This document shows, in pieces, positions 1-7,734 of a DNA stretch of 25,408 bases. Position numbers and translations under genes: made by a program. The notes below the pieces were generated by a model that had not been told where the DNA came from, made no database searches, and saw nothing but the letters and a program-made list of their open reading frames with translations. Position 1 is the stretch's first letter; each line of letters begins with the position of its first letter. The stretch is from Veillonella sp. (lineage in GTDB: Bacteria > Bacillota > Negativicutes > Veillonellales > Veillonellaceae), in contig NZ_SVCB01000133.1 of the NCBI RefSeq assembly GCF_015058545.1, positions 1 through 25,408 of the forward strand, given 5' to 3'.

Positions 1-171
1 TAGAATTTATTTGGTTGGTTTCAACGTTGTTGAAACCCGCACTCTGGCTATGTTCATTTCGTTAAAAATGATTACCTTACATTGTTCAGTTTTCAAAGAT
101 CTGCTCGCTTAATCTTCATTGCACTCAGCGCATTTCAGATTTGCGATTCAGTCACCGTCATATCTGACGAT
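1..171 (-). other. Leader of an rRNA operon (structural genes off the left edge)
   Basis: Read on the minus strand, this stretch follows a consensus promoter and contains TCTTTGAAAACTGAACA (complement of 83-99), which closely matches the conserved TTCTTTGAAAACTRAACA leader found upstream of 16S rRNA in Bacillus and relatives. A perfect 8-bp hairpin, GGTTTCAA/TTGAAACC with a 5-base loop, sits at 17-37 and could belong to antitermination or processing structures. No open reading frame here is convincing. The rRNA itself is not seen, so 16S as the next gene is an inference. The motif can also occur between 16S and 23S, but the strong promoter argues for the operon's start. Confidence 0.7.
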
Positions 172-177
172 TTTTAT

Positions 178-206
178 ATTATAACACCGTTGTTTTATTC
201 TGTCAA
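178..206 (-). promoter_or_regulatory. Strong rRNA-type promoter
   Basis: On the minus strand a perfect -35 TTGACA (201-206) is separated by exactly 17 bases from a perfect -10 TATAAT (178-183). Transcription would start near 171 and run leftward into the conserved rRNA leader. A fully consensus promoter ahead of that leader is what an rRNA operon P1/P2 promoter looks like. The region above it (207-400) is AT-rich and contains a small inverted repeat CAACAC-TGT-GTGTTG, but I could not identify a second promoter there. Confidence 0.8.
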
Positions 207-401
207 CAACTTTTTTACAAGTTATTTACGAGAATCAAACATTGTGTTACTCACAACACTGTGTGTTGTTTGTCGTCTTCAACTGACGACTTGACTATCT
301 TACCAAATTAACACGGAGTACGTCAACCCCTATTTTGAGATTTTTTCAGATTTTTTCTTCAGCTACTCTATATAGTATAAAAACCATGTCTAATACGCAA
401 A

Positions 402-427
402 AACGAGGCTCTCATCTGAGCCTCGTT
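402..427 (-). terminator. Intrinsic terminator of the adaptor/TPR operon
   Basis: A perfect 10-bp stem (AACGAGGCTC / GAGCCTCGTT, 6-base loop) is followed on the minus strand by a short T run (GTTTTTG). It lies about 70 bases past the stop codon of the adaptor gene, and it separates that operon from the downstream rRNA promoter. Confidence 0.85.
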
Positions 428-471
428 CAGTTTAATATACGTATGTTATACAGCAAGGCAAATTAGCTTGT

Positions 472-507
472 ATTAATATACTAGATAATATACTACTAAT
501 ACTCTAC
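472..507 (-). repeat. Three 12-base imperfect tandem units spanning the adaptor stop codon
   Basis: On the minus strand the last codons GTAGAGTATTAG (496-507) are followed by TAGTATATTATC (484-495) and TAGTATATTAAT (472-483). The two downstream units are near-identical. The coding unit matches more loosely, mainly through TAG..TATTA. The AT-rich composition makes chance similarity possible. It is listed because the same arrangement is much clearer after gltB and after the MBL hydrolase gene. Confidence 0.4.
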
Positions 508-1635
508 TTTTTCACCCAATTCGAATTCACCTTTAGACGTAATTACACGTTCCCCTTTGGCCAAGCCATTTACAATAGCCGTATAATCATCATCGGTTTC
601 ACTGGTTTCTACTACGCGAACGTCCACCGTATTATCGGCAGTTACTACGTACACGAACTTGCCATCCTTGTTTTCACGAACGGCCTCTTTAGGAACAGCG
701 AGTACCGGTGCTTTGGCTTCTGATTCAATAACCAACGTATAGAACTCGCCCGGCTGAATGAGACCATCCGCATTCAAGAAGGTCGCTTTTACTAATACGC
801 TTGGCATGCCGGCGGGCGCATTGGTATCTATATACGTTATTTCGCCCGGAATCTGTTTGTCATCAATTTTTAAATATACCTTAATTGATGGTTTAATCGT
901 CGGCTCGGCCAACTTAAGAGCAAAGTTCTGAGGAATACTTAGGGAAGCTACAACCGGCGAATTCTGCTGAATGAGCATAAACGGTCTGCCTTCAATGGCG
1001 ACCTTTCTGTCTTCATTATAAATAGCTGCTACCCGCCCGTTAATTGGTGATACAATTTGAGCCTGCGCAATTTGTGTTTGCAGTTGAGCAATCGCCGCTT
1101 GGATGCCAGACGTTTCCATGCCGCCGGTGGACACATAGCCGCCACCACTCGTCACAACGGTTGCCTGCGAACGTTGCACAATGGTCTGGTATTCTTTTTC
1201 AGTAATGATCCCGTTCTGCATCATTTCACGAGCACGGTTCACATCAGCCGCCGACACAGCGCCCGGTACGATAGTCGTCTCTTGCGGCACAGCCTGTACA
1301 CCACCACTGCTTTGGGCTTCACCGAGTTGTTGAATCAACTGATTAAGCTGCTGTTGCATGGTACTCGTATCGAGCATAGCCACAACCTGACCTTGCTTAA
1401 CTTCATCGCCCACTTTAACCACCATCGTCGCCACCTGCCCGGAAACGGTCGGTTCAATGGTCGCTTTATTTAAAGCCGTAATATTGGCATCATTATTAAT
1501 TTTAACCGGCATCTCGCGCATATCCGCCTCGGCTGTTGTTACCTTCGTCGGTCCAAAGCACCCGGCCATAAGACCGGCTACCATAACAATCATTACCATG
1601 AATAGCCATCGAAAACGTCGCTGTCGTTCTTCCAT
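496..1635 (-). CDS. Membrane-fusion (periplasmic adaptor) lipoprotein of an efflux system
   Basis: This is a 379-residue HlyD/RND-type adaptor that would bridge an inner-membrane pump to an outer-membrane channel. The N-terminus is basic, then hydrophobic, ending in the lipobox LMAGC with Cys26, so it should be a lipoprotein. A biotinyl-lipoyl-like half (SGQVATMVVKVGDEVKQGQ, about residues 63-82) is followed by a helical, Gln-rich hairpin, the second lipoyl half (IVSPINGRVAAIYN, about 200), a beta-barrel domain, and the membrane-proximal segment ending in VPKEAVRENKDGKFVYVV. The start has AGGAGG at good spacing (AGGAGGATTAGTTATG). It is 20 bases downstream of the TPR lipoprotein gene and probably co-transcribed with it. 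No pump or outer-membrane factor gene is adjacent in the window, so its partner is unknown. Confidence 0.88.
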   Translation of the reverse strand: MEERQRRFRWLFMVMIVMVAGLMAGCFGPTKVTTAEADMREMPVKINNDANITALNKATIEPTVSGQVATMVVKVGDEVKQGQVVAMLDTSTMQQQLNQLIQQLGEAQSSGGVQAVPQETTIVPGAVSAADVNRAREMMQNGIITEKEYQTIVQRSQATVVTSGGGYVSTGGMETSGIQAAIAQLQTQIAQAQIVSPINGRVAAIYNEDRKVAIEGRPFMLIQQNSPVVASLSIPQNFALKLAEPTIKPSIKVYLKIDDKQIPGEITYIDTNAPAGMPSVLVKATFLNADGLIQPGEFYTLVIESEAKAPVLAVPKEAVRENKDGKFVYVVTADNTVDVRVVETSETDDDYTAIVNGLAKGERVITSKGEFELGEKVEY

Positions 1636-1655
1636 AACTAATCCTCCTTCTCCGG

Positions 1656-2282
1656 TTATTTTACAATCTCTTCAAATTCTTCATTGCCGTGAAAACGCTG
1701 AAAATGATCTTGCGTGCGCGCTACTTCTTTTACACTTTTGTCCAGCGCAATGACCTGGCGTAAATATTGCAATGCTTTAGCATCCTGCCCCTGGTCCGCA
1801 TAAATAGTGGCTATGCCATAGACTGACCAAGTATTGGTTGGATCCTTAGCCAGTAACGCGTCAAACCAAAATTTAGCATCATTCAATTGCCCCTGCAATT
1901 TATACAGCATAGCCAAATTGTAATAATTGCTTAAATTATTTGGATTCAAATCATACGCTTTCTTCGCCAAAACCAATCCCCCCGCGGGATCACCGTTTAG
2001 CCCCATGGCTATACCTTTCAACGAATAAGCCGCATCAGATTTCGGATATCTTTGCAAAATCTCATCAGCTTTTGCAATAGCGCCGGGGTAATCATTCGAC
2101 TGCAATAATTTAGTTGCTTCTTGCAATTCCGTCGTCGGTACCGGCCCTTTCATGGCAGTTGTATTAGGCGTCACAGTCTTTGCTGTTTCTACCGAAGACG
2201 ACTCTTCAGAAGCTAAACCGCATCCCCCAAAAAGCAAGGCTGCACCGAAAAACAAGGCTGTCACTATATGTAATAATTTCAC
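1656..2282 (-). CDS. TPR-repeat lipoprotein
   Basis: About 208 residues. I chose the GTG start at 2282 because AAAGGAG sits 6 bases upstream; the open frame extends to an ATG at 2309, but that would place this ribosome binding site inside the gene. From the GTG the protein has a short signal peptide ending ALLFGGC (Cys21), a probable lipidation site, although Phe at -3 is not the usual residue. After a Ser/Thr/Glu linker come about four tetratricopeptide repeats (for example YYNLAMLYKLQGQLNDAKFW and SVYGIATIYADQGQDAKALQ), implying a protein-protein interaction role outside the inner membrane. It precedes the adaptor gene by 20 bases. It may help assemble or position that export complex; that is inference from context only. 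Confidence 0.82.
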   Translation of the reverse strand: MKLLHIVTALFFGAALLFGGCGLASEESSSVETAKTVTPNTTAMKGPVPTTELQEATKLLQSNDYPGAIAKADEILQRYPKSDAAYSLKGIAMGLNGDPAGGLVLAKKAYDLNPNNLSNYYNLAMLYKLQGQLNDAKFWFDALLAKDPTNTWSVYGIATIYADQGQDAKALQYLRQVIALDKSVKEVARTQDHFQRFHGNEEFEEIVK

Positions 2283-2466
2283 TAATGGCTCCTTTACTAT
2301 ATGCGTCAAACACGCAGTAACTATATTCTAAGATTCTAAGATTCGATATGTCAATAATTGATTTATAATTAACTTATTTACTTATTTCTATTTTGTATGC
2401 TCTTAATTATATACCATTTTGAAGATTTAAAAAATCTCTATTCTTAGAAAATCGCCGAATATAGCA

Positions 2467-2524
2467 AAATGGGCCCGTTTAAGTGAGTTTTGTCAAAAAA
2501 ACTCAGTATCAAACGAACCCATTT
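2467..2524 (-). terminator. Nested hairpin terminator after gltB
   Basis: An interrupted inverted repeat with AAATGGG/CCCATTT outside, CGTTT/AAACG in the middle and GAGTTTT/AAAACTC inside. On the minus strand it follows gltB, and a short T run follows the outer arm, so it most likely ends the gltB transcript. The rest of the 2283-2643 gap is AT-rich and otherwise holds the gltB-end repeats and, near 2283-2400, the presumed promoter region of the TPR gene, where I see no clear -35/-10 pair. Confidence 0.6.
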
Positions 2525-2580
2525 ATATGGAACTTGTATATCGAACTCACCAGCGAGCCAATATGTTATTTAATTACTAA

Positions 2581-2664
2581 AACAATGCTACTTAATATGA
2601 CAAGCATCTACAATGCTACTCAATCTGATGAGCGTCTACAATACTACTTAATATGATAAGCATC
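2581..2664 (-). repeat. Three 28-base tandem copies of the gltB 3' end
   Basis: Units at 2637-2664, 2609-2636 and 2581-2608 are each exactly 28 bases. The first contains the last codons and stop of gltB (GATGCTTATCATATTAAGTAG, Asp-Ala-Tyr-His-Ile-Lys-stop). The farthest unit differs from it at 3 positions and the middle unit at 5. Each copy keeps a TAG at the same place, so each could still be read as DA-x-x-I-x-stop. They are direct repeats without spacers, so not a CRISPR array. Confidence 0.9.
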
Positions 2665-5600
2665 TTTAAAGGCCTGCAATTGAGCATCTTCCAATTTCAA
2701 GCCCGTTGCTTCATAGACAGCAATAGCTTTTTGCATGTTTTCATACGCAGTCGGTACGATTTTGGTAAAACGCTGTGCAAAGTTTTGCCAATTGTCCAGA
2801 ATATGACGGCCTTTACGACTATCTGTATGCAATACATGTGCTTCAACCAAAGATTTAATGCGTTTTAAATCTTCATTCGTAGCCGCACGCGGTTCTACCA
2901 AAGCGGTATTGCACTTGCGCACGTCAAAATCAAGAATGTACGCATAGCCACCGGACATGCCGGCCCCGAAGTTACGACCGGTCGGACCTAAGATGAGGAC
3001 TTCGCCGCCGGTCATGTATTCACAGCCGTGGTCGCCCACGCCTTCCACCACGGCGGTAATACCACTATTGCGGACGGCAAAGCGTTCACCGGCACGGCCG
3101 CTTACATAGGCTTCACCGGAAGTGGCTCCGTAAAAAGCCACGTTCCCGATGATAACGTTCTGGTCTGCTTCAAAAAGCGCCGCTTTCGGCGGATATACCG
3201 TCACAACGCCACCGGACAAGCCTTTACCTACATAGTCATTAGCATCGCCTTCGAGCACCATGGTCATGCCTTTCGGAATAAAGGCGCCAAAACTTTGACC
3301 GGCACTGCCAACGAAGCTGAGTTTAATCGTATTCGGAGCTAAACCGTCAGCGCCGTACTTTTTAGTAATTTCGCTGCCCACAATAGTACCTACTACGCGG
3401 TGCGTATTGTTGATGGCCAATTTAGCACGAATCGGTTTCTGCTCTTCAATAGCCGGACGGCACATGCGGAGCAATTTGCCGGCATCTAAGGTTTTTGCCA
3501 ATTCATGGTCTTGTTCGTGTTGATGGTAATGGCCCACGGAAATATCCGTATATGGACGGAAGAGAATTCGTTTCAAGTCGACGCGGGATAATTTGTAATT
3601 ATCATCCACCACTTTTTGGCGTAACAAGTCTACACGACCAACCATTTCTTCTACGCTGCGAATGCCCAGTTTAGCCATGATTTCGCGAAGTTCACGAGCT
3701 AAAAAGAGCATCAGATGTTCCACATATTCCGGTTTGCCTTTAAAGTTTTTACGTAACTTTTCATCCTGCGTTGCTACGCCGTATGGACAGGTATTTAAAT
3801 TACAAACACGGGCCATCTTACAGCCTACGGCGATGAGCGGCAAGGTACCGAAGCCGAACATTTCAGCCCCTAAGAGCGCTGCTACGGCAATGTCAAAACC
3901 GGTCATCAATTTGCTGTCCACTTCGAGGACGATGCGGTCACGCAAACGGTTGAGCAGCAAAGTCTGATGCGTTTCGGCAAGACCCAATTCCCAAGGAGCC
4001 CCGGTATGACGCATCCCGGTACGACCGGCCGCGCCGGTGCCCCCGTCATAACCGCAAATAAGGATGTTATCGGCTTTCGCTTTGGCTACGCCCGCAGCGA
4101 TAGTACCAACACCCGCTTCGGCTGCCAATTTCACACTGATGCGAGCATCGCGATTGGCGTTTTTCAAATCGAAAATTAATTCCGCCAAGTCTTCAATGGA
4201 GTAAATATCGTGATGAGGTGGTGGCGATACCAGTTCTACGCCCGGCGTGGAGTGACGGGCTTTGCCGATTGGCGGATACACCTTTTTGCCAGGAAGCTGA
4301 CCGCCTTCACCCGGTTTAGCACCTTGGGCACATTTAATTTGCAATTCCTTGGCATTGACTAAATATTCGGAGGTTACGCCGAAACGGCCCGATGCAATCT
4401 GTTTAATTTCACTGCAACGATTGTCGCCGTTTGGCAACAATTTGTAACGATCCGCATCTTCGCCGCCTTCACCGGAATTGCTCATAGTCCCTAAACGGTT
4501 CATGGCAATGGCGATGGTCTCATGCGCTTCCTTACTGATAGCGCCGTAACTCATGGCGCCCCCTTTGAAGCGCTTCACGATAGATTCTACCGGTTCTACT
4601 TCTTCGATAGCGATGCCGCCGCCCACCGGAAAATTGAACTCGAGCAAACTGCGAAGTGTTACATGGTAATCATTGCGAATTGCCGACGCATATTCTTTGT
4701 AGAGTTCATAATTATTTTCAATACAAGCACGCTGCAATAAATCAATGGTCTTCGGATTGTATAAATGAGGTTCCCCGTCCTTCATAGGACCATAGAAACC
4801 ACCCGCTTCAAGGGCAGTGTCGGCCGGTTCTTCGAAGGCACGATGATGACGGCTCAATGCTTCCAACGCTACCCCATCAGTACCGATACCGCCGATACGA
4901 GTCGGTGTATTCACAAAATATTTACCGATGAAATCGCTGTTAAGGCCTACGGCTTCAAAAATCTGAGCCCCTTGGTAACTGCGCACCGTGGAGATGCCCA
5001 TTTTGGACATGACTTTCAAAATACCGTTTACCGCTGCTTTAATATAGTTTTGTTCAGCCTGTTCCGGCGTAACATCACCTAAGCGACCCTGTTTTTGTAA
5101 ATCCGCTACCGTTTCAAGGGCAACATATGGATTGATGGCCGTTACGCCATAGCCGATCAAGGTACAGAAATGATGAACTTCACGCGGTTCCCCCGATTCG
5201 AGGACCAAACCGATATCGGTGCGGAGCACTTTTTTAATTAAGTGATTGTGCACCGCTGCTACAGCGAGTAGTGCCGGAATGGCTACATGATTGGCATCAA
5301 CGCCACGGTCGGACAAAACCAACACATTATGGTCGGAGCGCGCCGCTTCTTCCGCTTTTTCACAAAGAGCCTGTAAGGCTTTGCGCATTCCTTGAGTGCC
5401 TTCGGCCGGGTCAAAAAGAATGGATAAAACGGTGCTCTTCATGCGGCGACAATCTAATTTACGAATGGCGGCAAATTCTTTATTTGTCAAAATCGGACTA
5501 TCCAAGTACACACAATAAGTGCCGCTTTTGTGCGGATCCATCATGTTGCCGCTGTTACCGAACATTACGCCGGTGGAGGTTACCATTTTTTCACGAATCG

Positions 5601-7278
5601 CATCGATTGGCGGATTCGTTACTTGCGCAAATAATTGTTTAAAATAACTGTACAACAACTGCGGTTTATCCGATAAAATGGCTAGCGGTGCATCAGCCCC
5701 CATGGCGCCTACCGGATCTTTGCCGTCTTTAGCCATAGGCTGTAACATGCGCACCAAATCTTCCTGAGTATAGCCGAAAGCTTGCTGCAATTCTTTCAAG
5801 TTGGACACTGTCGGAATTTCATCATCCGTCGCCTGCTCAATGCTGTCCAAGTGAATGATATGTTCTTTCACCCATTCCCCGTACGGTTTTTCAGTAGCAA
5901 TGCGATGTTTAATTTCTTCATCGGATACAATACGCTGTTCCTTCGTATCAACGAGGAGCATTTTGCCCGGTTCCAAACGACCTTTATAGCGAATGTTTTC
6001 AGCCGCTTCATTGACAACGCCTACTTCGGACGCCATAATAAGGCGATCATTGCCCGTAATATAGTAACGGGACGGGCGCAAACCGTTGCGGTCCAACACA
6101 CCGCCGATAACGGTACCGTCCGTAAAGCCCATAGCAGCGGGACCATCCCAAGGTTCCATCATGAAGCTGTTAAACTCGTAAAAGTCTTTTTTCTCCTGAC
6201 TCATGAGCTCGTTGTTTTCCCAAGGTTCCGGAATCATCATCATCATGGCATGCGGCAAACTGCGGCCCGTCATATATAAGAACTCAAGGGTGTTATCGAA
6301 CATGGCCGAATCGGAACCGGTGTCGTCAACAACAGGAAATACTTTTTTAATTTGCGGAAAATATTCTGAATCGGCTTTGCCTTCGCGGGCATTAATCCAG
6401 TTAATATTGCCGCGAATGGTATTAATTTCCCCATTATGGACTATGAAGCGGTTCGGATGAGCCCGCGCCCAGCTTGGGAATGTATTCGTACTGAAACGGG
6501 AGTGCACCATGGCCAAGGCCGACGTGAAGTCCAAATCCACTAAATCAAGATAGAATTCACGAAGCTGCTTTGGTGTGAGCATCCCTTTATAAACGATGGT
6601 TTTGGCAGACAATGAAGCAATGTAGAAATCGCCGCTTTCCGCTTTACTGAGGGGAATAATCTGTTTTTCCGCTTCTTTACGGATTACATACAGTTTGCGT
6701 TCAAACTCTTCATCGTTCATGATATTATCGCCTTTACCGATAAAAATCTGGATGAGCCAAGGTCGAATAGCCGCTGCTTCGGCGCCTACGGCATGGGAAT
6801 CGACCGGCACTTCACGCCAACCGAGTACGACTTGACCTTCTTCACGAACAATGTTTTCCAAAATCGCCTTCTGCTTATTGCGAAGGGTTTCATAACGATG
6901 GGCAAACACCATGCCTACGCCATAACTCCCCACCGGTGGCAGAGAAAAACCCAATACTTCGCATTCACGACGGAAAAAGTCGTGCGGAATTTGTACCAAA
7001 ATACCGGCGCCATCACCGGATGACGCATCGGCGCCACGCGCGCCACGGTGTTCCAACCGTTCCAAAATACGCAAACCGTCATCGATAATATCATGGGATT
7101 TACGGCCTTTAATATCGACTACAAAACCCATGCCGCAGGCGTCTTTTTCATAGGCCGCATCATATAAGCCCTGCTTTTGCCATTGCGCCTGTTCCTGCTG
7201 CTGAATTTCAATTTGCGTTTTGCCTTGTTGCTGTACGCTTCCTGATTTTTGATATGTCCCTTGATGTGCTTGTCCCAT
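2644..7278 (-). CDS. gltB: Glutamate synthase, large subunit
   Basis: About 1544 residues. The protein converts glutamine plus 2-oxoglutarate into two glutamates, the second half of ammonia assimilation. I set the start at the ATG at 7278, which has GGAAGGAG 9 bases upstream; the frame also extends to a TTG at 7335 without a good binding site. The N-terminal amidotransferase begins after a Gln-rich propeptide of 47 residues, with the catalytic Cys in EKDACGMGF (Cys48), followed by LEHRGARGADASSGDGAGIL. The FMN domain is recognisable by GYDGGTGAAGRTGMRHTG, and the 3Fe-4S cluster by CKMARVCNLNTCPYG near residue 1150. The C-terminal GXGXG beta-helix includes NFGAGMSGGYAYILD. All domains look intact. 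No gltD lies next to it, so its electron donor (NAD(P)H via a distant small subunit, or ferredoxin) is not decided by the window. Confidence 0.96.
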   Translation of the reverse strand: MGQAHQGTYQKSGSVQQQGKTQIEIQQQEQAQWQKQGLYDAAYEKDACGMGFVVDIKGRKSHDIIDDGLRILERLEHRGARGADASSGDGAGILVQIPHDFFRRECEVLGFSLPPVGSYGVGMVFAHRYETLRNKQKAILENIVREEGQVVLGWREVPVDSHAVGAEAAAIRPWLIQIFIGKGDNIMNDEEFERKLYVIRKEAEKQIIPLSKAESGDFYIASLSAKTIVYKGMLTPKQLREFYLDLVDLDFTSALAMVHSRFSTNTFPSWARAHPNRFIVHNGEINTIRGNINWINAREGKADSEYFPQIKKVFPVVDDTGSDSAMFDNTLEFLYMTGRSLPHAMMMMIPEPWENNELMSQEKKDFYEFNSFMMEPWDGPAAMGFTDGTVIGGVLDRNGLRPSRYYITGNDRLIMASEVGVVNEAAENIRYKGRLEPGKMLLVDTKEQRIVSDEEIKHRIATEKPYGEWVKEHIIHLDSIEQATDDEIPTVSNLKELQQAFGYTQEDLVRMLQPMAKDGKDPVGAMGADAPLAILSDKPQLLYSYFKQLFAQVTNPPIDAIREKMVTSTGVMFGNSGNMMDPHKSGTYCVYLDSPILTNKEFAAIRKLDCRRMKSTVLSILFDPAEGTQGMRKALQALCEKAEEAARSDHNVLVLSDRGVDANHVAIPALLAVAAVHNHLIKKVLRTDIGLVLESGEPREVHHFCTLIGYGVTAINPYVALETVADLQKQGRLGDVTPEQAEQNYIKAAVNGILKVMSKMGISTVRSYQGAQIFEAVGLNSDFIGKYFVNTPTRIGGIGTDGVALEALSRHHRAFEEPADTALEAGGFYGPMKDGEPHLYNPKTIDLLQRACIENNYELYKEYASAIRNDYHVTLRSLLEFNFPVGGGIAIEEVEPVESIVKRFKGGAMSYGAISKEAHETIAIAMNRLGTMSNSGEGGEDADRYKLLPNGDNRCSEIKQIASGRFGVTSEYLVNAKELQIKCAQGAKPGEGGQLPGKKVYPPIGKARHSTPGVELVSPPPHHDIYSIEDLAELIFDLKNANRDARISVKLAAEAGVGTIAAGVAKAKADNILICGYDGGTGAAGRTGMRHTGAPWELGLAETHQTLLLNRLRDRIVLEVDSKLMTGFDIAVAALLGAEMFGFGTLPLIAVGCKMARVCNLNTCPYGVATQDEKLRKNFKGKPEYVEHLMLFLARELREIMAKLGIRSVEEMVGRVDLLRQKVVDDNYKLSRVDLKRILFRPYTDISVGHYHQHEQDHELAKTLDAGKLLRMCRPAIEEQKPIRAKLAINNTHRVVGTIVGSEITKKYGADGLAPNTIKLSFVGSAGQSFGAFIPKGMTMVLEGDANDYVGKGLSGGVVTVYPPKAALFEADQNVIIGNVAFYGATSGEAYVSGRAGERFAVRNSGITAVVEGVGDHGCEYMTGGEVLILGPTGRNFGAGMSGGYAYILDFDVRKCNTALVEPRAATNEDLKRIKSLVEAHVLHTDSRKGRHILDNWQNFAQRFTKIVPTAYENMQKAIAVYEATGLKLEDAQLQAFKDAYHIK

Positions 7279-7595
7279 AAGCCCTTGCTCCTTCCAAACC
7301 CTATACTCTCTCTTTAGTTGCCCTAGCACAGGCAATTGCTATTTCTATATTAAGACAATCACTTTCGTTCAACGAGTCCATGCCCACAGCCTCCCCAAAG
7401 CTATATCAAATAGCTCCGCCGGGAATCGCTATTAGCCTGTACCAACGTCTAACAATCTATGATTATACGCCTTATATCCATTCTATAGAAAATAGATTGT
7501 TTCTATTATATACCTATTGTCCAAAAAAATCATATAGCAATATACCATACATACTGTGCATTAATCTCATGTATACAAGGTACTTCTAAATACAA
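7279..7595 (-). other. Long gltB upstream region, no gene seen
   Basis: No credible gene lies here. On the minus strand there are two TATAAT-like hexamers (near 7507 and 7460), neither with a good -35, so I cannot place the gltB promoter with confidence. A 6-bp hairpin, AGCTAT/ATAGCT, lies near 7400. The stretch is AT-rich in its right part and GC-richer near 7380-7430, which could hold leader structure. I did not recognise a known riboswitch, including the glutamine type. Confidence 0.4.
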
Positions 7596-7628
7596 AAAAC
7601 CTCTCCGAATAATTTTCAGAGAGGTTTT
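7596..7628 (-). terminator. Terminator of the mocR-yhaO-yhaN operon
   Basis: A perfect 10-bp stem, AAAACCTCTC/GAGAGGTTTT, with a 13-base loop. On the minus strand it is followed by GGTTTTTTG, a good T run. It sits about 105 bases past the yhaN stop codon. Confidence 0.85.
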
Positions 7629-7734
7629 CAGATTTTTCATACAGCCTGTCGAATACTAACAAACTGTATTTTTAATCTATTTTTAGTTATAAAATTACAA
7701 TTCTACAATTTCTTAACCAATGTAGCTTCGTAGC

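Noticed and set aside
82..294. Open frame of 70 codons at the left end, plus strand
   Set aside because: It runs antisense through the rRNA promoter and leader, has no ribosome binding site and an improbable composition.
2581..2664. Short repeats considered as a CRISPR array
   Set aside because: The units are directly adjacent without unique spacers, and the first overlaps the gltB coding end.
2653..6460. Many open frames on the plus strand opposite gltB
   Set aside because: They are antisense shadows of a long, complete gene; none has a binding site or recognisable motif.
7279..7480. Glutamine or other riboswitch ahead of gltB
   Set aside because: Only a 6-bp hairpin is visible and none of the conserved cores I know could be found.
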